Assembly: GCA_027625095.1 (NCBI GenBank)
Contig: JAQBXN010000081.1
Location: 1 to 38,296 of the forward strand
Direction: 5' to 3'
From: Planctomycetota bacterium
Lineage (GTDB): Bacteria; Planctomycetota; PUPC01; JACPCR01
Length of the DNA: 38,296 nt
How positions within the stretch are numbered: position 1 is the first letter of the stretch; the number at the start of each line of letters is the position of its first letter. The notes under the pieces were generated by a model. That model saw only the letters and a list, made by a program, of their open reading frames with translations, was not told the DNA's origin and made no database searches. This document shows positions 1 to 8,631 of this stretch, piece by piece. The position numbers and the translations under genes are program-made.

Positions 1-591
1 TTGAGCTTCTTGTTTCTGAGAGACGAGCGAGAGGTGTCGAGATATCGCAGATATGGACCAAGCTGAAACTTGGCACTTCGGAGACTGCTAAACCAGTCCC
101 CGACTCCCTCCAATCCGAGATAATGAATCTGTGCCATTTCGTGTGTGCCCGCTTGCCCTTGTAAGTTGCCTTTCCTGCCCTCATGGCAACAGACGCCGGA
201 TGTCCTCGTGTCATCCTCCCATTGTGACGTAAGTAAGCCGCCTCCCATTTCAAATCAAATGTGCAATTCTGAATTCACATGGTTTGAACTGTGGCCTGGC
301 AAAATCCGCAGTCCCGACCTTCTTCAATTCAGGGGCATCCACTAACAGCAAAAGCCCGCCGTCGGGGCTCCAATTGCGATTTGATTTCCGGAATCGCAGT
401 TCTGCGTTCGGTCATTCGGCGTCGGTTTTTGATTCGGTTGCTGCCAGCAGAATTGAGCGTGTAGTTTCTGATTGTCCGTATCCGCAAAAAGCAGCAAAAA
501 ACATGTGGGATATACATCTACGTTCGATCTCCGATTCTCCGACTCTCATGTGGTGCAATCAACTCGGCGCCAAATTGCAAGTAACGTGCAT
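1..591. other. Left-edge stretch without a supported gene
   Basis: No reading frame here has a convincing start, ribosome binding site and recognisable product. The longer open frames run antisense into the AbiEii gene and look like shadows of it. No tRNA, clear terminator or transposase fragment was seen. This is the downstream side of the minus-strand AbiE pair. Confidence 0.5.
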
Positions 592-1521
592 CTACTCTAA
601 CAGGCTCTTCAACATTGCTAACTGGTCGCGTCGTTTTCCCACCTCCATCTTGCGGATGTTGAGAAGTTTCCACTGGAGGGCCGGCATGCTTTGCAGATTC
701 TTGAAGCCTAAAACGTTCCAGTCTGGATCGCCGGACTTCATGGAAAGTAGAAACTGCCGCTCGTTCGCATCAAGGGCCTCAAGCAGCATCGGCGCCAACG
801 TCCGCTGGATATCGATGAGTTCATCGAGTGCCACCGGAAGACGAGTCATCCCGGCGAATTGCGCCTCATGTATCGCAGAGATGTCCTGGATGTTCGGATC
901 GAGCAACTCCTCCATGGGTCGATTGTGCCCCGCAAGGTAGACAACAAACGCACGCCGTATTTCGGGGGAGATGCCGTTCCCGTCAAGCAGGAGCTTGACG
1001 TCGAAGAAATCCCTTGGATGTTGCCTGTCCAATGCCGCGCACAACTTCCCGCCGTAGATATCTGCGTCGGACACAACAGGGACTGAACAGAAGAGCCCGA
1101 AGTGGTCTTGCGCCGCGGCGCAAAGGTCACGGTGGACTGGCTCGCCAAGGGTTCCTCTCAGCAGCAGATTGGGCTCAATCTTGATTCGGGCAGAAGGAGT
1201 GTTCGCCGTCAGTTTTGTTACACGATTCTGGATTCTCGTTTCGTGCACGCGGACATCGTCGATGGTTTCGAGGATGGCGGACATGATTTTCTTAAGCGAC
1301 TTTTCGATGTCACGAAGCGCCTCGTCGCGCGGCGTTATCGGCAGGTAGGTCAGGTCAATATCGACGGACACCCTCGGCATGTCGTGCAGGAACAGGTTAA
1401 TCGCAGTGCCGCCCTTGAGCGCAAAACAGTCGGCCCCAGCCACCGCGGGTAGACAGTTCAAAACCAGTCGCAACTGTTCTTCATACTCCGCATCGATTCG
1501 CTCATATTTGGTTTCAGACAT
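592..1521 (-). CDS. abiEii: AbiEii-family nucleotidyltransferase toxin
   Basis: This 309-residue protein is the toxin half of an AbiE type IV toxin-antitoxin pair. Family members are cytoplasmic nucleotidyltransferases; some transfer nucleotides to tRNA and arrest growth, for example during phage infection. The polymerase-beta-like core is visible as LKGGTAINLF (residues 35-44), followed by the metal-binding pair D54 and D56 in VSVDIDLTY. The downstream AbiEii block DIYGGKLCAALDRQHPRDFF is also present. I chose ATG at 1521 rather than the in-frame ATG at 1608 because GAGGAG lies just upstream, the family N terminus fits, and the longer start would overlap the antitoxin gene by 95 nt. The chosen start overlaps the antitoxin stop by 8 nt, implying translational coupling. 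The core motifs look intact, so activity is plausible. Confidence 0.9.
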   Translation of the reverse strand: MSETKYERIDAEYEEQLRLVLNCLPAVAGADCFALKGGTAINLFLHDMPRVSVDIDLTYLPITPRDEALRDIEKSLKKIMSAILETIDDVRVHETRIQNRVTKLTANTPSARIKIEPNLLLRGTLGEPVHRDLCAAAQDHFGLFCSVPVVSDADIYGGKLCAALDRQHPRDFFDVKLLLDGNGISPEIRRAFVVYLAGHNRPMEELLDPNIQDISAIHEAQFAGMTRLPVALDELIDIQRTLAPMLLEALDANERQFLLSMKSGDPDWNVLGFKNLQSMPALQWKLLNIRKMEVGKRRDQLAMLKSLLE

Positions 1522-2293
1522 TGGGAAGCTCCTCGTCCACGGGAACGGTGATCCCGTATTTTTTGTCCAGTCGCCCGCCCTTGTAGATGCTTCGTTTGCC
1601 CTTTCCAAGATCGATTTTCGACAAGTTTAGCCGGGGAAGCCACGGGTGTTCTCCCGACTCTGCGCTCCACAGAAAAAGGCGTTTGACCTTGATCGATTTA
1701 CAGCCCTCCAGAAGGGGTTGGACGAAGGAAGGACGCAACATGGTCAATCCCGACATCACTTCAAGTGCGTGTTCGATCTCGAAGTTTTCGTTGGCCTGCT
1801 CCATCACCTCCATGATCGCCCGTTCCGGCGAACTGAGCGCTACCTCGTACCGTCCGAACGATTTGGTGGTCAGGCTCTGTTCCGAAGGGGAATCGAAAAG
1901 AGACATGCAACGGTGGAGCACGGTTGTGCCCCAGTCGTGATTGACAAACCAGTTAGGAAGTCGTTCCTGCCTGTCGCTGACCAACAGAATACATTTGCGG
2001 CCGAGCGGTACGAAGTGAGCGCGTCCCTGTAACTCAAGGGCTGCCAGCCCGCCGACATGCACGGTTAAACCAACCTGTTTCTGGAGTGCATAGACCCCGC
2101 CAGTCCAGTCCACCTCGTCGCCACCACGGACAAACGCTCGCGGGCCAAGGCGGTCAAGCCAACCGGATTTCACATGCCAGTCCGCGAGTTTTCTCGACAC
2201 ACCTTGTGACTTCAGCCAGTCCAAGACGCCGACCGTACCCTCCGGCCACTTCCGCAAAAGTTGGTTTATCTTGCTATGTTTATGGCTAGCCAT
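1514..2293 (-). CDS. abiEi: AbiEi-family type IV antitoxin / transcriptional repressor
   Basis: This 259-residue protein is the antitoxin cognate to the downstream AbiEii toxin. Known AbiEi proteins have an N-terminal winged-helix DNA-binding domain that represses the operon and a C-terminal domain that neutralises the toxin. Here residues 1-70 carry the DNA-binding region (LLRKWPEGTVGVLDWLKSQG). Next comes the family block GLTVHVGGLAALELQG at about 85-100. The C-terminal signature of this subfamily is SIKVKRLFLWSAE with LDLGKGKR-like and KYGITVP segments. The ATG at 2293 has only a weak ribosome binding site, and three CTGGT boxes overlap or lie upstream of it, which suggests autoregulation. 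The gene order antitoxin-toxin and the short overlap are typical of the family. Confidence 0.88.
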   Translation of the reverse strand: MASHKHSKINQLLRKWPEGTVGVLDWLKSQGVSRKLADWHVKSGWLDRLGPRAFVRGGDEVDWTGGVYALQKQVGLTVHVGGLAALELQGRAHFVPLGRKCILLVSDRQERLPNWFVNHDWGTTVLHRCMSLFDSPSEQSLTTKSFGRYEVALSSPERAIMEVMEQANENFEIEHALEVMSGLTMLRPSFVQPLLEGCKSIKVKRLFLWSAESGEHPWLPRLNLSKIDLGKGKRSIYKGGRLDKKYGITVPVDEELPNV

Positions 2294-2365
2294 ACTGGTT
2301 ATTCCATCAGAAAGTCAAACCATAAGCTGGTTTACGTCTATGCGCAAACGGCTAGTAATACTGGT
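2284..2365. promoter_or_regulatory. Candidate AbiEi operator: repeated CTGGT boxes
   Basis: Two 16-bp direct repeats, GGCTAG-NN-ATACTGGT, occur at 2284-2299 and 2350-2365 and match at 14 of 16 positions. A third CTGGT at 2327-2331 lies inside an inverted repeat, AAACCA-N5-TGGTTT, at 2317-2333. The CTGGT copies start at 2295, 2327 and 2361, about three helical turns apart. The first overlaps the abiEi start codon. AbiEi proteins are known to bind repeats at their own promoter, so these are candidate operator sites; that role is inferred. Confidence 0.4.
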
Positions 2366-2429
2366 AGACTCGGAGACGTGGGCAAACTGGATAGTGTCGA
2401 GGTGCTAATCATTCCTCAACCAACTCTGT

Positions 2430-2467
2430 TGTCGTGATTAGGCACCAAAGTTGGCGCATGCGGACAC
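2430..2467. mobile_element. Solo IS21-like terminal repeat remnant
   Basis: The stretch has the pattern GTCGTGATT...CACCAAAGTTGGCG...CGGACAC, resembling the multiple terminal repeats of some IS21-family elements. By eye it aligns with 18737-18774 at 31 of 38 positions, in the same orientation. No istA or istB gene is present, so it is at most a relic of a former insertion beside the AbiE pair. Confidence 0.4.
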
Positions 2468-2559
2468 TGGCTCGCGAGGGCAGTTCCGGTTGGTATGGAA
2501 TAGACTTTCTACTTCTGGATGGCGGATATGAGTGAATGAATTGTCTTAATGGGTTTTAA

Positions 2560-5500
2560 ATGGAATCTACGAAGGAGGCACAATCTGTCGTGACTGAGCC
2601 GCTCCAACCGCCAAGTCAGCTTGATTCGCGCTTGAGAGCCGTCTGGCGTCGCGGGCAGACGCTGCACGTTACCTCGGGCATGCTGGCCTTTTGCCGGTGG
2701 GGAATCCTGTTGTTTCTGATCGGCATGGCCGCCGACTGGATGACGTACCTGCCCGCTCCAGGCCGCATTGGGATCCTCGTCACCTTGCTGGCCGTTTCCG
2801 TGTACAAAGCATGGAGTTGCGGGTGGCGTCATGCAGGGACTTTCAACGCTACGAACACGGCACTGCAGATTGAAGAACATCATGGTGGCCTCGAGAGCCT
2901 GCTGGTTACCGCTGTCCAGTTCCGGGACGCCAGGCCGGGCTCGGGAGGATCCGAATCACTGCGAGAGGTGACCTGCCTCCGAGCCGAAGAAGCCGTCGGA
3001 CCACTGAAGCCAGAGGAGATCGTTCCTTACCACGGGCTCCGTCGCCCCGTGACGGTAGCACTCATTCTAGCCTTGATCATCGTTGGCTTTGCCGTGGTCA
3101 ACGGCCCCTTTCTTGCCGCAGGCCTGGCCCGGCTCTTCCCCCCCTGGCTGGCAATCAATTATCCCACGCGTACCCTGCTCGATCTGGGGGATGGCGACCG
3201 GATTGTGAAGGAAGGCGCCAGCATCCGCCTCCACGCCGAGGTTTCGGGTGTTATTCCAGCCGGTGCAAAACTCACCCTGCGAACCGGCAAGGGAAAACCG
3301 CGGGAGCATACGCTCGCCATCGACGAGGGCGTCTGTGAATACAACATCGAATCGGTGTTCCGCAGCTTCGAATATCGCATCTCCGCCGGCGACGCACGCA
3401 GCTCATGGCACTCCGTGCGGGCGATCCCTTCTCCCCGTATCGAGCAAGCCGAGGTCAGTCTCGAGTTTCCGTCCTACACCAGCCGTCCCGTCGAGACAGT
3501 CGAAGCGCTGACGCTCACCGTGCCGGAAGGCACTCGCATCAAATGGAAACTCTCCCTTGACCGCGCGGTCAGCCAAGCGGAATTCCGGCCTGCTGGCGAA
3601 TCAGCGCTACCGTTGGAGATCAGCCCGGACGGACGCTCGGTGACGATGCAGCAGGTGGCCGCCGAATCGCGGGCCTACAGTTTCGGCTGGGTCGGAAAGG
3701 AGCACGGGTTTTCCTTCAGCAGCCCGCGCCACTACCTGCAGGTGGCGCCGGACCAGGCGCCCAGTGTTGAACTCACCTCACCCAAGAGCAATCTCTACGC
3801 GACCCTGGAACGCAAACTCGACCTGGCCTTCCGCGCCCGGGACGATCACGGGTTCGGTGAGGCTGTCATCGCCTACCGCGTAAACAAAACCGGGGAGGAG
3901 AGAGTTCCTCTTCCGGCCCCGGCGCTGAGCGACGGAAGCGAACAACGGATCGACTGGGACTACCGCGAAGCCCTGCCCGACCTCGCGGTGGGCGACACCG
4001 TTTCGTTTGCGGTTGAGCTGGCCGACCGCTATCCGGGCCCGAAAGGGCCGCACCGTGCGCGCTCGGATGCGCGACGCGTGCAGTTTTTGTCGAAGGAGGA
4101 CTACCTGAAGCAGATCGCCAGGCAGAAGCGTCGCTTGCTCTCGCAGATTCGGACCATCTATCGCGAGGAGCGCGGGGTGCATGATCTCGTCCGTCGTCTC
4201 GACCCTTCCGATGACGTGTTCATCCAGACCTGCCAACTGGAGGCGGTTCGGCAGGACCTGATACGCGAACGCATGAACGTTGTGCAGAACCGGATCCGTC
4301 ATCTGATAGAAGAGCTGGCGGCAAACAACGTTCTGGAGGAGGCGGAGACCAAGGCGCTTGATCATTTGAGCTCAGATTTGAGGACCATCGCAGAAGAACA
4401 CGTGGGCCGTGCAGCTTCCCTGCTGAGGGAGCTCGCCGCGGTCGCCCGAGGAGCAGAGTCCGTCCGGAATCCGGTGCCTGCGGTCCACATGGTCAACAGC
4501 GCGGCGCGCGAGCTCGGCCTTGTGGTCCTGCAACTCGGTTTCCAGGAGGCCGCGGACGTCATGGCGCGCGAACTGCACGCGACTGCACAGACACAAGCCA
4601 CCCTGCGCCTGCAAACCATCGTGCAGGGATCGGCCGCCGGAGGGAAAGAAGAACTCGCGACTGCGCAGACACGACTGGCCGGGTGGTGCGCGCGGCTGCT
4701 TGCGGCAACGCCCCGAAACAGGGAGAGCACCAGCACGGACGCGCTGGTGGCCTTCAACCTGTCTCGCCTGGTCAACAAGCTGCTCAGCTCGGGAGCCGTG
4801 GCCAGGATGCACGAAGCCGCTGACCGGATATCCAAAGCCGAGCCCGAAAAGGCGGCCCGTCTCCAGGCCGAGGTGATCGTAGCCTTGCTTCACGCGGAGT
4901 TCCGGCTGCGGTTAGGAGCGGAGCACGAGGCGTTGTACAAGGCTCGCGACCTCTTTACCGCGCAGGTTGCCGGCCAGAAGAAGCTTCGTGTGGAAAGCTC
5001 CAAGCTGACCCGTGAACAGTTCGACAAGAACCGAACCGTGATCGCACAATCACAGGCCGCGCTTCACAGGCAGCTCCATCTACTGCTGATGCCGGCGGTG
5101 CCTTCGCCTCGGCCTCGGCTCTTCGATGCCGTCCCGCCCCCTCCGCCGCCCGTCGGAGACTTGCTGGCCAGCGCCGAGACCGCCCTGGAGGCAGCCTTGG
5201 GCCATATCAAAGCGGGAGACCGGGAGGCCGCGGCCAGCCAGCAGCGGAAGGCAGAGAACGCTTTTGAAGCCCTGGCTGAGATCGCCGGTAAGCGGATGGA
5301 AGCCATGACGGAGGTGGGTCGTATGAACGGCCTGGTCACCGACGCCGGCAAACAGGCGTCGAAAATCGTCATGCTTGAAGAGCGCCTGCTCGTTCTGCTT
5401 GAGAAGACGGAAGACATTGCGGCCGACGACAATGCAAGTGCCGCTTCTCTGGCCAGGCAGAACCAGTCGCTGGCCGATGACGCTGAGAGGTTCCGAATGA

Positions 5501-7002
5501 ATATTGTTCATGGGAACGAGTCCCAGGCAACACTCAGAGAAGACGATTTGCCCCTTCTGGGCTGCCTCAGCCGGATGGTTCGCGCCATGAACGATGCCAC
5601 CCCTTTGCTCAAGGATAATAATCCCAATCCGGCGATTGCTCTCCAGGAAAAGGCTCTTGATTCACTGGAAGAGGCCGGCAGCCTGATCGAGGAACTTACA
5701 GCAACGCGGGCGGATTTTGCGGGCGCGCTCGAAAACACCATGAACGCCCTGACCCCGAGCCCGCTCCTGGCAGAGATTGAAGCCGAACAGCGCGATATGG
5801 CTGCGATCACCAAAAAGGCCAAGCCCGATGACCTGCCCGGCCTCGTCATTCCCCAGAAGAATTTGATCCACGCGGTGGATGCCGTGCTGAATTCCCTGGA
5901 TGCGCTGGCCCACAAGATCGAGTCCGGCACGGTGATGCTCTTTGCCAAGGATGACATGGACTCCGCAGCGGCCGGCCTGCAGACCGGTGACGTGGAAGAA
6001 GCGCTCGACGCCCAATCCTTTGTCGTGGAATCGCTGCAGGAATTCCGGGCGAAAATTGATAATCTCACCCCGCAATATCGCTATGTCCTCGAGGTGTCCG
6101 AGTTCTTGTATGAACTCGCGCCTGAAAGCGCCAGGATTCGAACCGGGATGCGGCAACTGCGCGAAAACGTAGAGGCGGCACCGGATGCAGGCGCACTGAA
6201 ATCGAAGGCGGAGGAATTCGGCAGCCAACTGCAGAAGCTGACCGGAGTGCAACGGTTCGCCGTGACCGCGCGCCAGTTGTCCGAAGCGATGGGTGCACTC
6301 AAAGCCGGCGATCATTCCGCGGCTGAGACCCAGCTAGACCAGGCCCGGGAAGCGCTCATTGCCGATACAGCCGAGATGCAAACCTTGATGAAGAACCTGG
6401 CTTACCTCATCGCACCACCGCCTGGCCTCGGAGCCATCAAGGCTCCCTCGCCAGAGGTCAAGCTGACCCTGGATGTGCTGGGCCTGGCGGCGAACCAGAA
6501 GGACCTCTCAAGGAAGACCGGAACCGCCACGCCAGAGCAACTTGCCGGCCTCGCCTCGCAGCAGCGTAAACTCGAAAGCCAATGTGCGGCTTTCATCCCG
6601 GCGTCCGAATCGCACCCGAACCTGGTTGCCGCGCACCGGCACCTGTCAGATGCCGCCGCTAAGCTTGAAGCCTCCGACCGTGCCGCGGCAATATCCAGCC
6701 AACATGAAGCAGGCGAGGTCCTGCGATACTTCATTCTCGAGTATGCGCTGAAGTATGTGGATGTGCCGCCTCCGGCCCCGCCGGAAGAAGGCGCTCCTTC
6801 AGACGATGCGGCGCTCGAGGAAGGTGAGTTGCAACTCTTCATGCCCGGCGCCCTCACCGGAACCAAGCCGAGGGGCGGGCGCGTGGAATGGGAAGTCTTG
6901 GGACGCCGTCACCGCGCCGCCCTGAACGAAAATTTTGCGAGGGAACTGCCCCTGGAATATCGGGCGATCCTTAAGGATTACTATGAAAGGTTAGTTAAAT
7001 GA
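2560..7002 (+). CDS. Giant membrane-anchored DUF4175-like protein
   Basis: This 1480-residue protein resembles the large DUF4175-type membrane proteins often found near prenyltransferase-repeat proteins in planctomycete-like genomes. Two close N-terminal membrane segments lie at about 43-63 and 67-86 and a third at about 164-187. A beta-rich region (about 190-510) follows and then a very long alpha-helical, Ala/Glu/Leu-rich, probably coiled-coil region. A proline run (PPPPPP) near residue 860 divides the helical part. The C terminus, LPLEYRAILKDYYERLVK, matches the usual ending of the family. No catalytic motif is seen; the role of the family is not established, and envelope scaffolding is inference. 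The stop overlaps ATGA at 6999. The ATG at 2560 has a poor ribosome binding site, whereas AAGGAGG at 2572-2578 would serve a GTG at 2590, so the true start may be ten codons later. The usual MoxR/DUF58 partners are absent upstream. Confidence 0.75.
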   Translation: MESTKEAQSVVTEPLQPPSQLDSRLRAVWRRGQTLHVTSGMLAFCRWGILLFLIGMAADWMTYLPAPGRIGILVTLLAVSVYKAWSCGWRHAGTFNATNTALQIEEHHGGLESLLVTAVQFRDARPGSGGSESLREVTCLRAEEAVGPLKPEEIVPYHGLRRPVTVALILALIIVGFAVVNGPFLAAGLARLFPPWLAINYPTRTLLDLGDGDRIVKEGASIRLHAEVSGVIPAGAKLTLRTGKGKPREHTLAIDEGVCEYNIESVFRSFEYRISAGDARSSWHSVRAIPSPRIEQAEVSLEFPSYTSRPVETVEALTLTVPEGTRIKWKLSLDRAVSQAEFRPAGESALPLEISPDGRSVTMQQVAAESRAYSFGWVGKEHGFSFSSPRHYLQVAPDQAPSVELTSPKSNLYATLERKLDLAFRARDDHGFGEAVIAYRVNKTGEERVPLPAPALSDGSEQRIDWDYREALPDLAVGDTVSFAVELADRYPGPKGPHRARSDARRVQFLSKEDYLKQIARQKRRLLSQIRTIYREERGVHDLVRRLDPSDDVFIQTCQLEAVRQDLIRERMNVVQNRIRHLIEELAANNVLEEAETKALDHLSSDLRTIAEEHVGRAASLLRELAAVARGAESVRNPVPAVHMVNSAARELGLVVLQLGFQEAADVMARELHATAQTQATLRLQTIVQGSAAGGKEELATAQTRLAGWCARLLAATPRNRESTSTDALVAFNLSRLVNKLLSSGAVARMHEAADRISKAEPEKAARLQAEVIVALLHAEFRLRLGAEHEALYKARDLFTAQVAGQKKLRVESSKLTREQFDKNRTVIAQSQAALHRQLHLLLMPAVPSPRPRLFDAVPPPPPPVGDLLASAETALEAALGHIKAGDREAAASQQRKAENAFEALAEIAGKRMEAMTEVGRMNGLVTDAGKQASKIVMLEERLLVLLEKTEDIAADDNASAASLARQNQSLADDAERFRMNIVHGNESQATLREDDLPLLGCLSRMVRAMNDATPLLKDNNPNPAIALQEKALDSLEEAGSLIEELTATRADFAGALENTMNALTPSPLLAEIEAEQRDMAAITKKAKPDDLPGLVIPQKNLIHAVDAVLNSLDALAHKIESGTVMLFAKDDMDSAAAGLQTGDVEEALDAQSFVVESLQEFRAKIDNLTPQYRYVLEVSEFLYELAPESARIRTGMRQLRENVEAAPDAGALKSKAEEFGSQLQKLTGVQRFAVTARQLSEAMGALKAGDHSAAETQLDQAREALIADTAEMQTLMKNLAYLIAPPPGLGAIKAPSPEVKLTLDVLGLAANQKDLSRKTGTATPEQLAGLASQQRKLESQCAAFIPASESHPNLVAAHRHLSDAAAKLEASDRAAAISSQHEAGEVLRYFILEYALKYVDVPPPAPPEEGAPSDDAALEEGELQLFMPGALTGTKPRGGRVEWEVLGRRHRAALNENFARELPLEYRAILKDYYERLVK

Positions 7003-7077
7003 TCACCGCTGATTACCCAAAGACTTCAGGTGTAAGGTGTCAGGTGTCAGGCCAAAATAGTGATGCCAGTTTCAACA

Positions 7078-7258
7078 GTCCCGAAGGGACGGGGGCAATT
7101 AGCCCCAGGTTTCAACCTGGGGACGGAAATGGAAAAACTCATCGAAGCCCCGGAGGGGCGACGGATATGCCGCCGTCGCCCCTCCGGGGTTCAAATCGGT
7201 TCTGTCATCTTTACCCCTGGTTAAAACCAGGGGCTAATTGCTTGTGTCCCTCCGGGAC
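7078..7258. repeat. Composite palindromic element, copy A
   Basis: Nested dyads in mirror order: GTCCCGAAGGGAC (7078-7090), CCCCAGGTTTCAACCTGGGG (7103-7122), then a 17-bp inverted pair (7148-7164 with 7173-7189) around an 8-nt loop. The right arm mirrors this with CCCCTGGTTAAAACCAGGGG (7214-7233) and GTCCCTCCGGGAC (7246-7258). The whole 181 bp could fold into one large branched hairpin. It ends 10 nt before the likely start of the next gene. Copies B and C share its plan. Just upstream, GGTGTCAGG is repeated twice (7036-7051). The frame through the element happens to be open. Confidence 0.9.
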
Positions 7259-7268
7259 AAAGAAAGGG

Positions 7269-8321
7269 ATGTCGTTAGGCCAAAGTTCCGGATGTCGGCG
7301 TGCCGTAATCATCTGCTTCACCATCGCCTCTCTTATCACCGCGCCGCTGATGGCGCAGCAGGAAGGCGCTCCTGAGTTAACCGTGGAAGCCTCTCGGGCC
7401 ATCGACAAGGGGCTCAAACACCTGCTGTCGATCCAGGAAAAGGACGGTTCCTGGGACAGCAATGGAGAGGGGGGGCATGCGGTGGCCATCACCTCGCTTT
7501 CCCTGATGGCGTTCATGTCCAAGGCTCACTTCCCCGGGTTCGGCCCATACAAGGATCAGTTAAACCTCGGTATGAAGTGGCTGCTGCAGGAAGCAAAGAA
7601 ACGGCCCGATGGGTATTTGGGCTCGGTGATGTACGAGCACGGGCTTGCCACGCTGGCGCTTTCCGAAATGTGGGGAATGGCCCGGGACCCAGAAGATGAC
7701 GATGCGATCCAGAACGCACTCGAGAAAGCGGTAGAGGTGATCCTGCGTTCGCAGAATCCCGGTGGCGGATGGCGCTACCAGCCGCAGGCGGACGGCGGCG
7801 AAGATACCTCGTGTACCATGACGGTCTTCCACGCGCTGGCGTCGGCCCGCCAGGCGGGAATCCTGGTTCCGAACGAGACGATTTCGAAAGTGGCGAGGTA
7901 TCTTGAAGGCGCGCGAAATGCCGAGACCGGCGGTTTCACTTACGCTCCCAATGGACGAGCGAGGGTTTCCTTTGCCTGCACCTCCGGAGGGACATACATC
8001 GCGCAGCTTGCGGGGCAACGGGACACGGAAATGGTTTCCGCGGCGCTTCGCTACATGAAGCAACAGTCTCCGGGTGTTATCGATAAGGGAGATGGTTACT
8101 ACTACTACGCCCACTATTACGCCATACAGGCGATGGTGCAGGCGGGCGATGATTACTATGCCGAGTGGTACCCCCTTATCCGGGACGCGCTGATTCGCAG
8201 ACAGAACGAAAATGGCGCCTGGGACAAGGGAGGCAAGCAAGGTGGCGGCTCCTATTCGACTCCCATGGCGATCATTATTCTGGCAACCCCGCATCGGTAT
8301 ATCCCGATTTATCAGAGGTAG
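7269..8321 (+). CDS. Secreted prenyltransferase/squalene-cyclase-fold repeat protein
   Basis: This 350-residue exported protein has a signal peptide (about residues 1-28, ending LMA before QQEG) and an alpha-toroid of the terpene cyclase/prenyltransferase type. QW-like repeats are visible: QEKDGSWDSN (about 56-65), QNPGGGWRYQ (about 160) and QNENGAWDKG (about 312). At the place where squalene-hopene cyclases have the catalytic DxDDT there is GGEDTS (about 176-181), so cyclase chemistry is doubtful; this group is common as exported proteins of unknown role. An open frame runs back to an ATG at 6999 that overlaps the preceding stop, but those 90 codons are a translation of palindromic element A. 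The ATG at 7269 begins a good signal peptide, with GGG directly before it. Coupling to the upstream giant gene remains possible. Confidence 0.82.
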   Translation: MSLGQSSGCRRAVIICFTIASLITAPLMAQQEGAPELTVEASRAIDKGLKHLLSIQEKDGSWDSNGEGGHAVAITSLSLMAFMSKAHFPGFGPYKDQLNLGMKWLLQEAKKRPDGYLGSVMYEHGLATLALSEMWGMARDPEDDDAIQNALEKAVEVILRSQNPGGGWRYQPQADGGEDTSCTMTVFHALASARQAGILVPNETISKVARYLEGARNAETGGFTYAPNGRARVSFACTSGGTYIAQLAGQRDTEMVSAALRYMKQQSPGVIDKGDGYYYYAHYYAIQAMVQAGDDYYAEWYPLIRDALIRRQNENGAWDKGGKQGGGSYSTPMAIIILATPHRYIPIYQR

Positions 8322-8363
8322 GAGATATGAATCACGGTAGTCGAGATGTGCCAACAATTTTCC

Positions 8364-8598
8364 GTCCCGGAGGGACACGGGCGAGTAGCCCCAGGTTTCA
8401 ACCTGGGGAACATGAGCGGTACAAGCACAAGCCCCGGTGGGGCGACGGAAGATACGCCTCACATTTGTCGATGATCTCTCATTGCGTCTCGGATGATTCC
8501 CGCCTTCCTCCGCCCCTTCAGGGCTTCATGGATTGTTTCTATCTTGTCCCCCAGGTTGAAACCTGGGGCTATTTGCCTGCGTCCCTTCGCTTCGGGAC
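8364..8598. repeat. Composite palindromic element, copy B
   Basis: It has the same plan as copy A: GTCCCGGAGGGAC (8364-8376), CCCCAGGTTTCAACCTGGGG (8389-8408), GCCCCGGTGGGGCGACGG (8431-8448), a decayed inner partner (8510-8524), CCCCAGGTTGAAACCTGGGG (8549-8568) and GTCCCTTCGCTTCGGGAC (8581-8598). The two 20-bp hairpins are exact reverse complements of each other. The centre between 8449 and 8509 is longer than in copy A. It fills the gap between two genes and ends 33 nt before the next start codon. Confidence 0.88.
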
Positions 8599-8631
8599 AA
8601 AGAGACGAATCGCTAAACGAATGAAGATCCG

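Noticed and set aside
284..940. 218-codon plus-strand frame at the left edge
   Set aside because: Its second half is antisense to AbiEii, and the first half shows no family features.
7560..8462. 300-codon minus-strand frame
   Set aside because: It is antisense to the prenyltransferase-fold gene and begins within palindromic element B.
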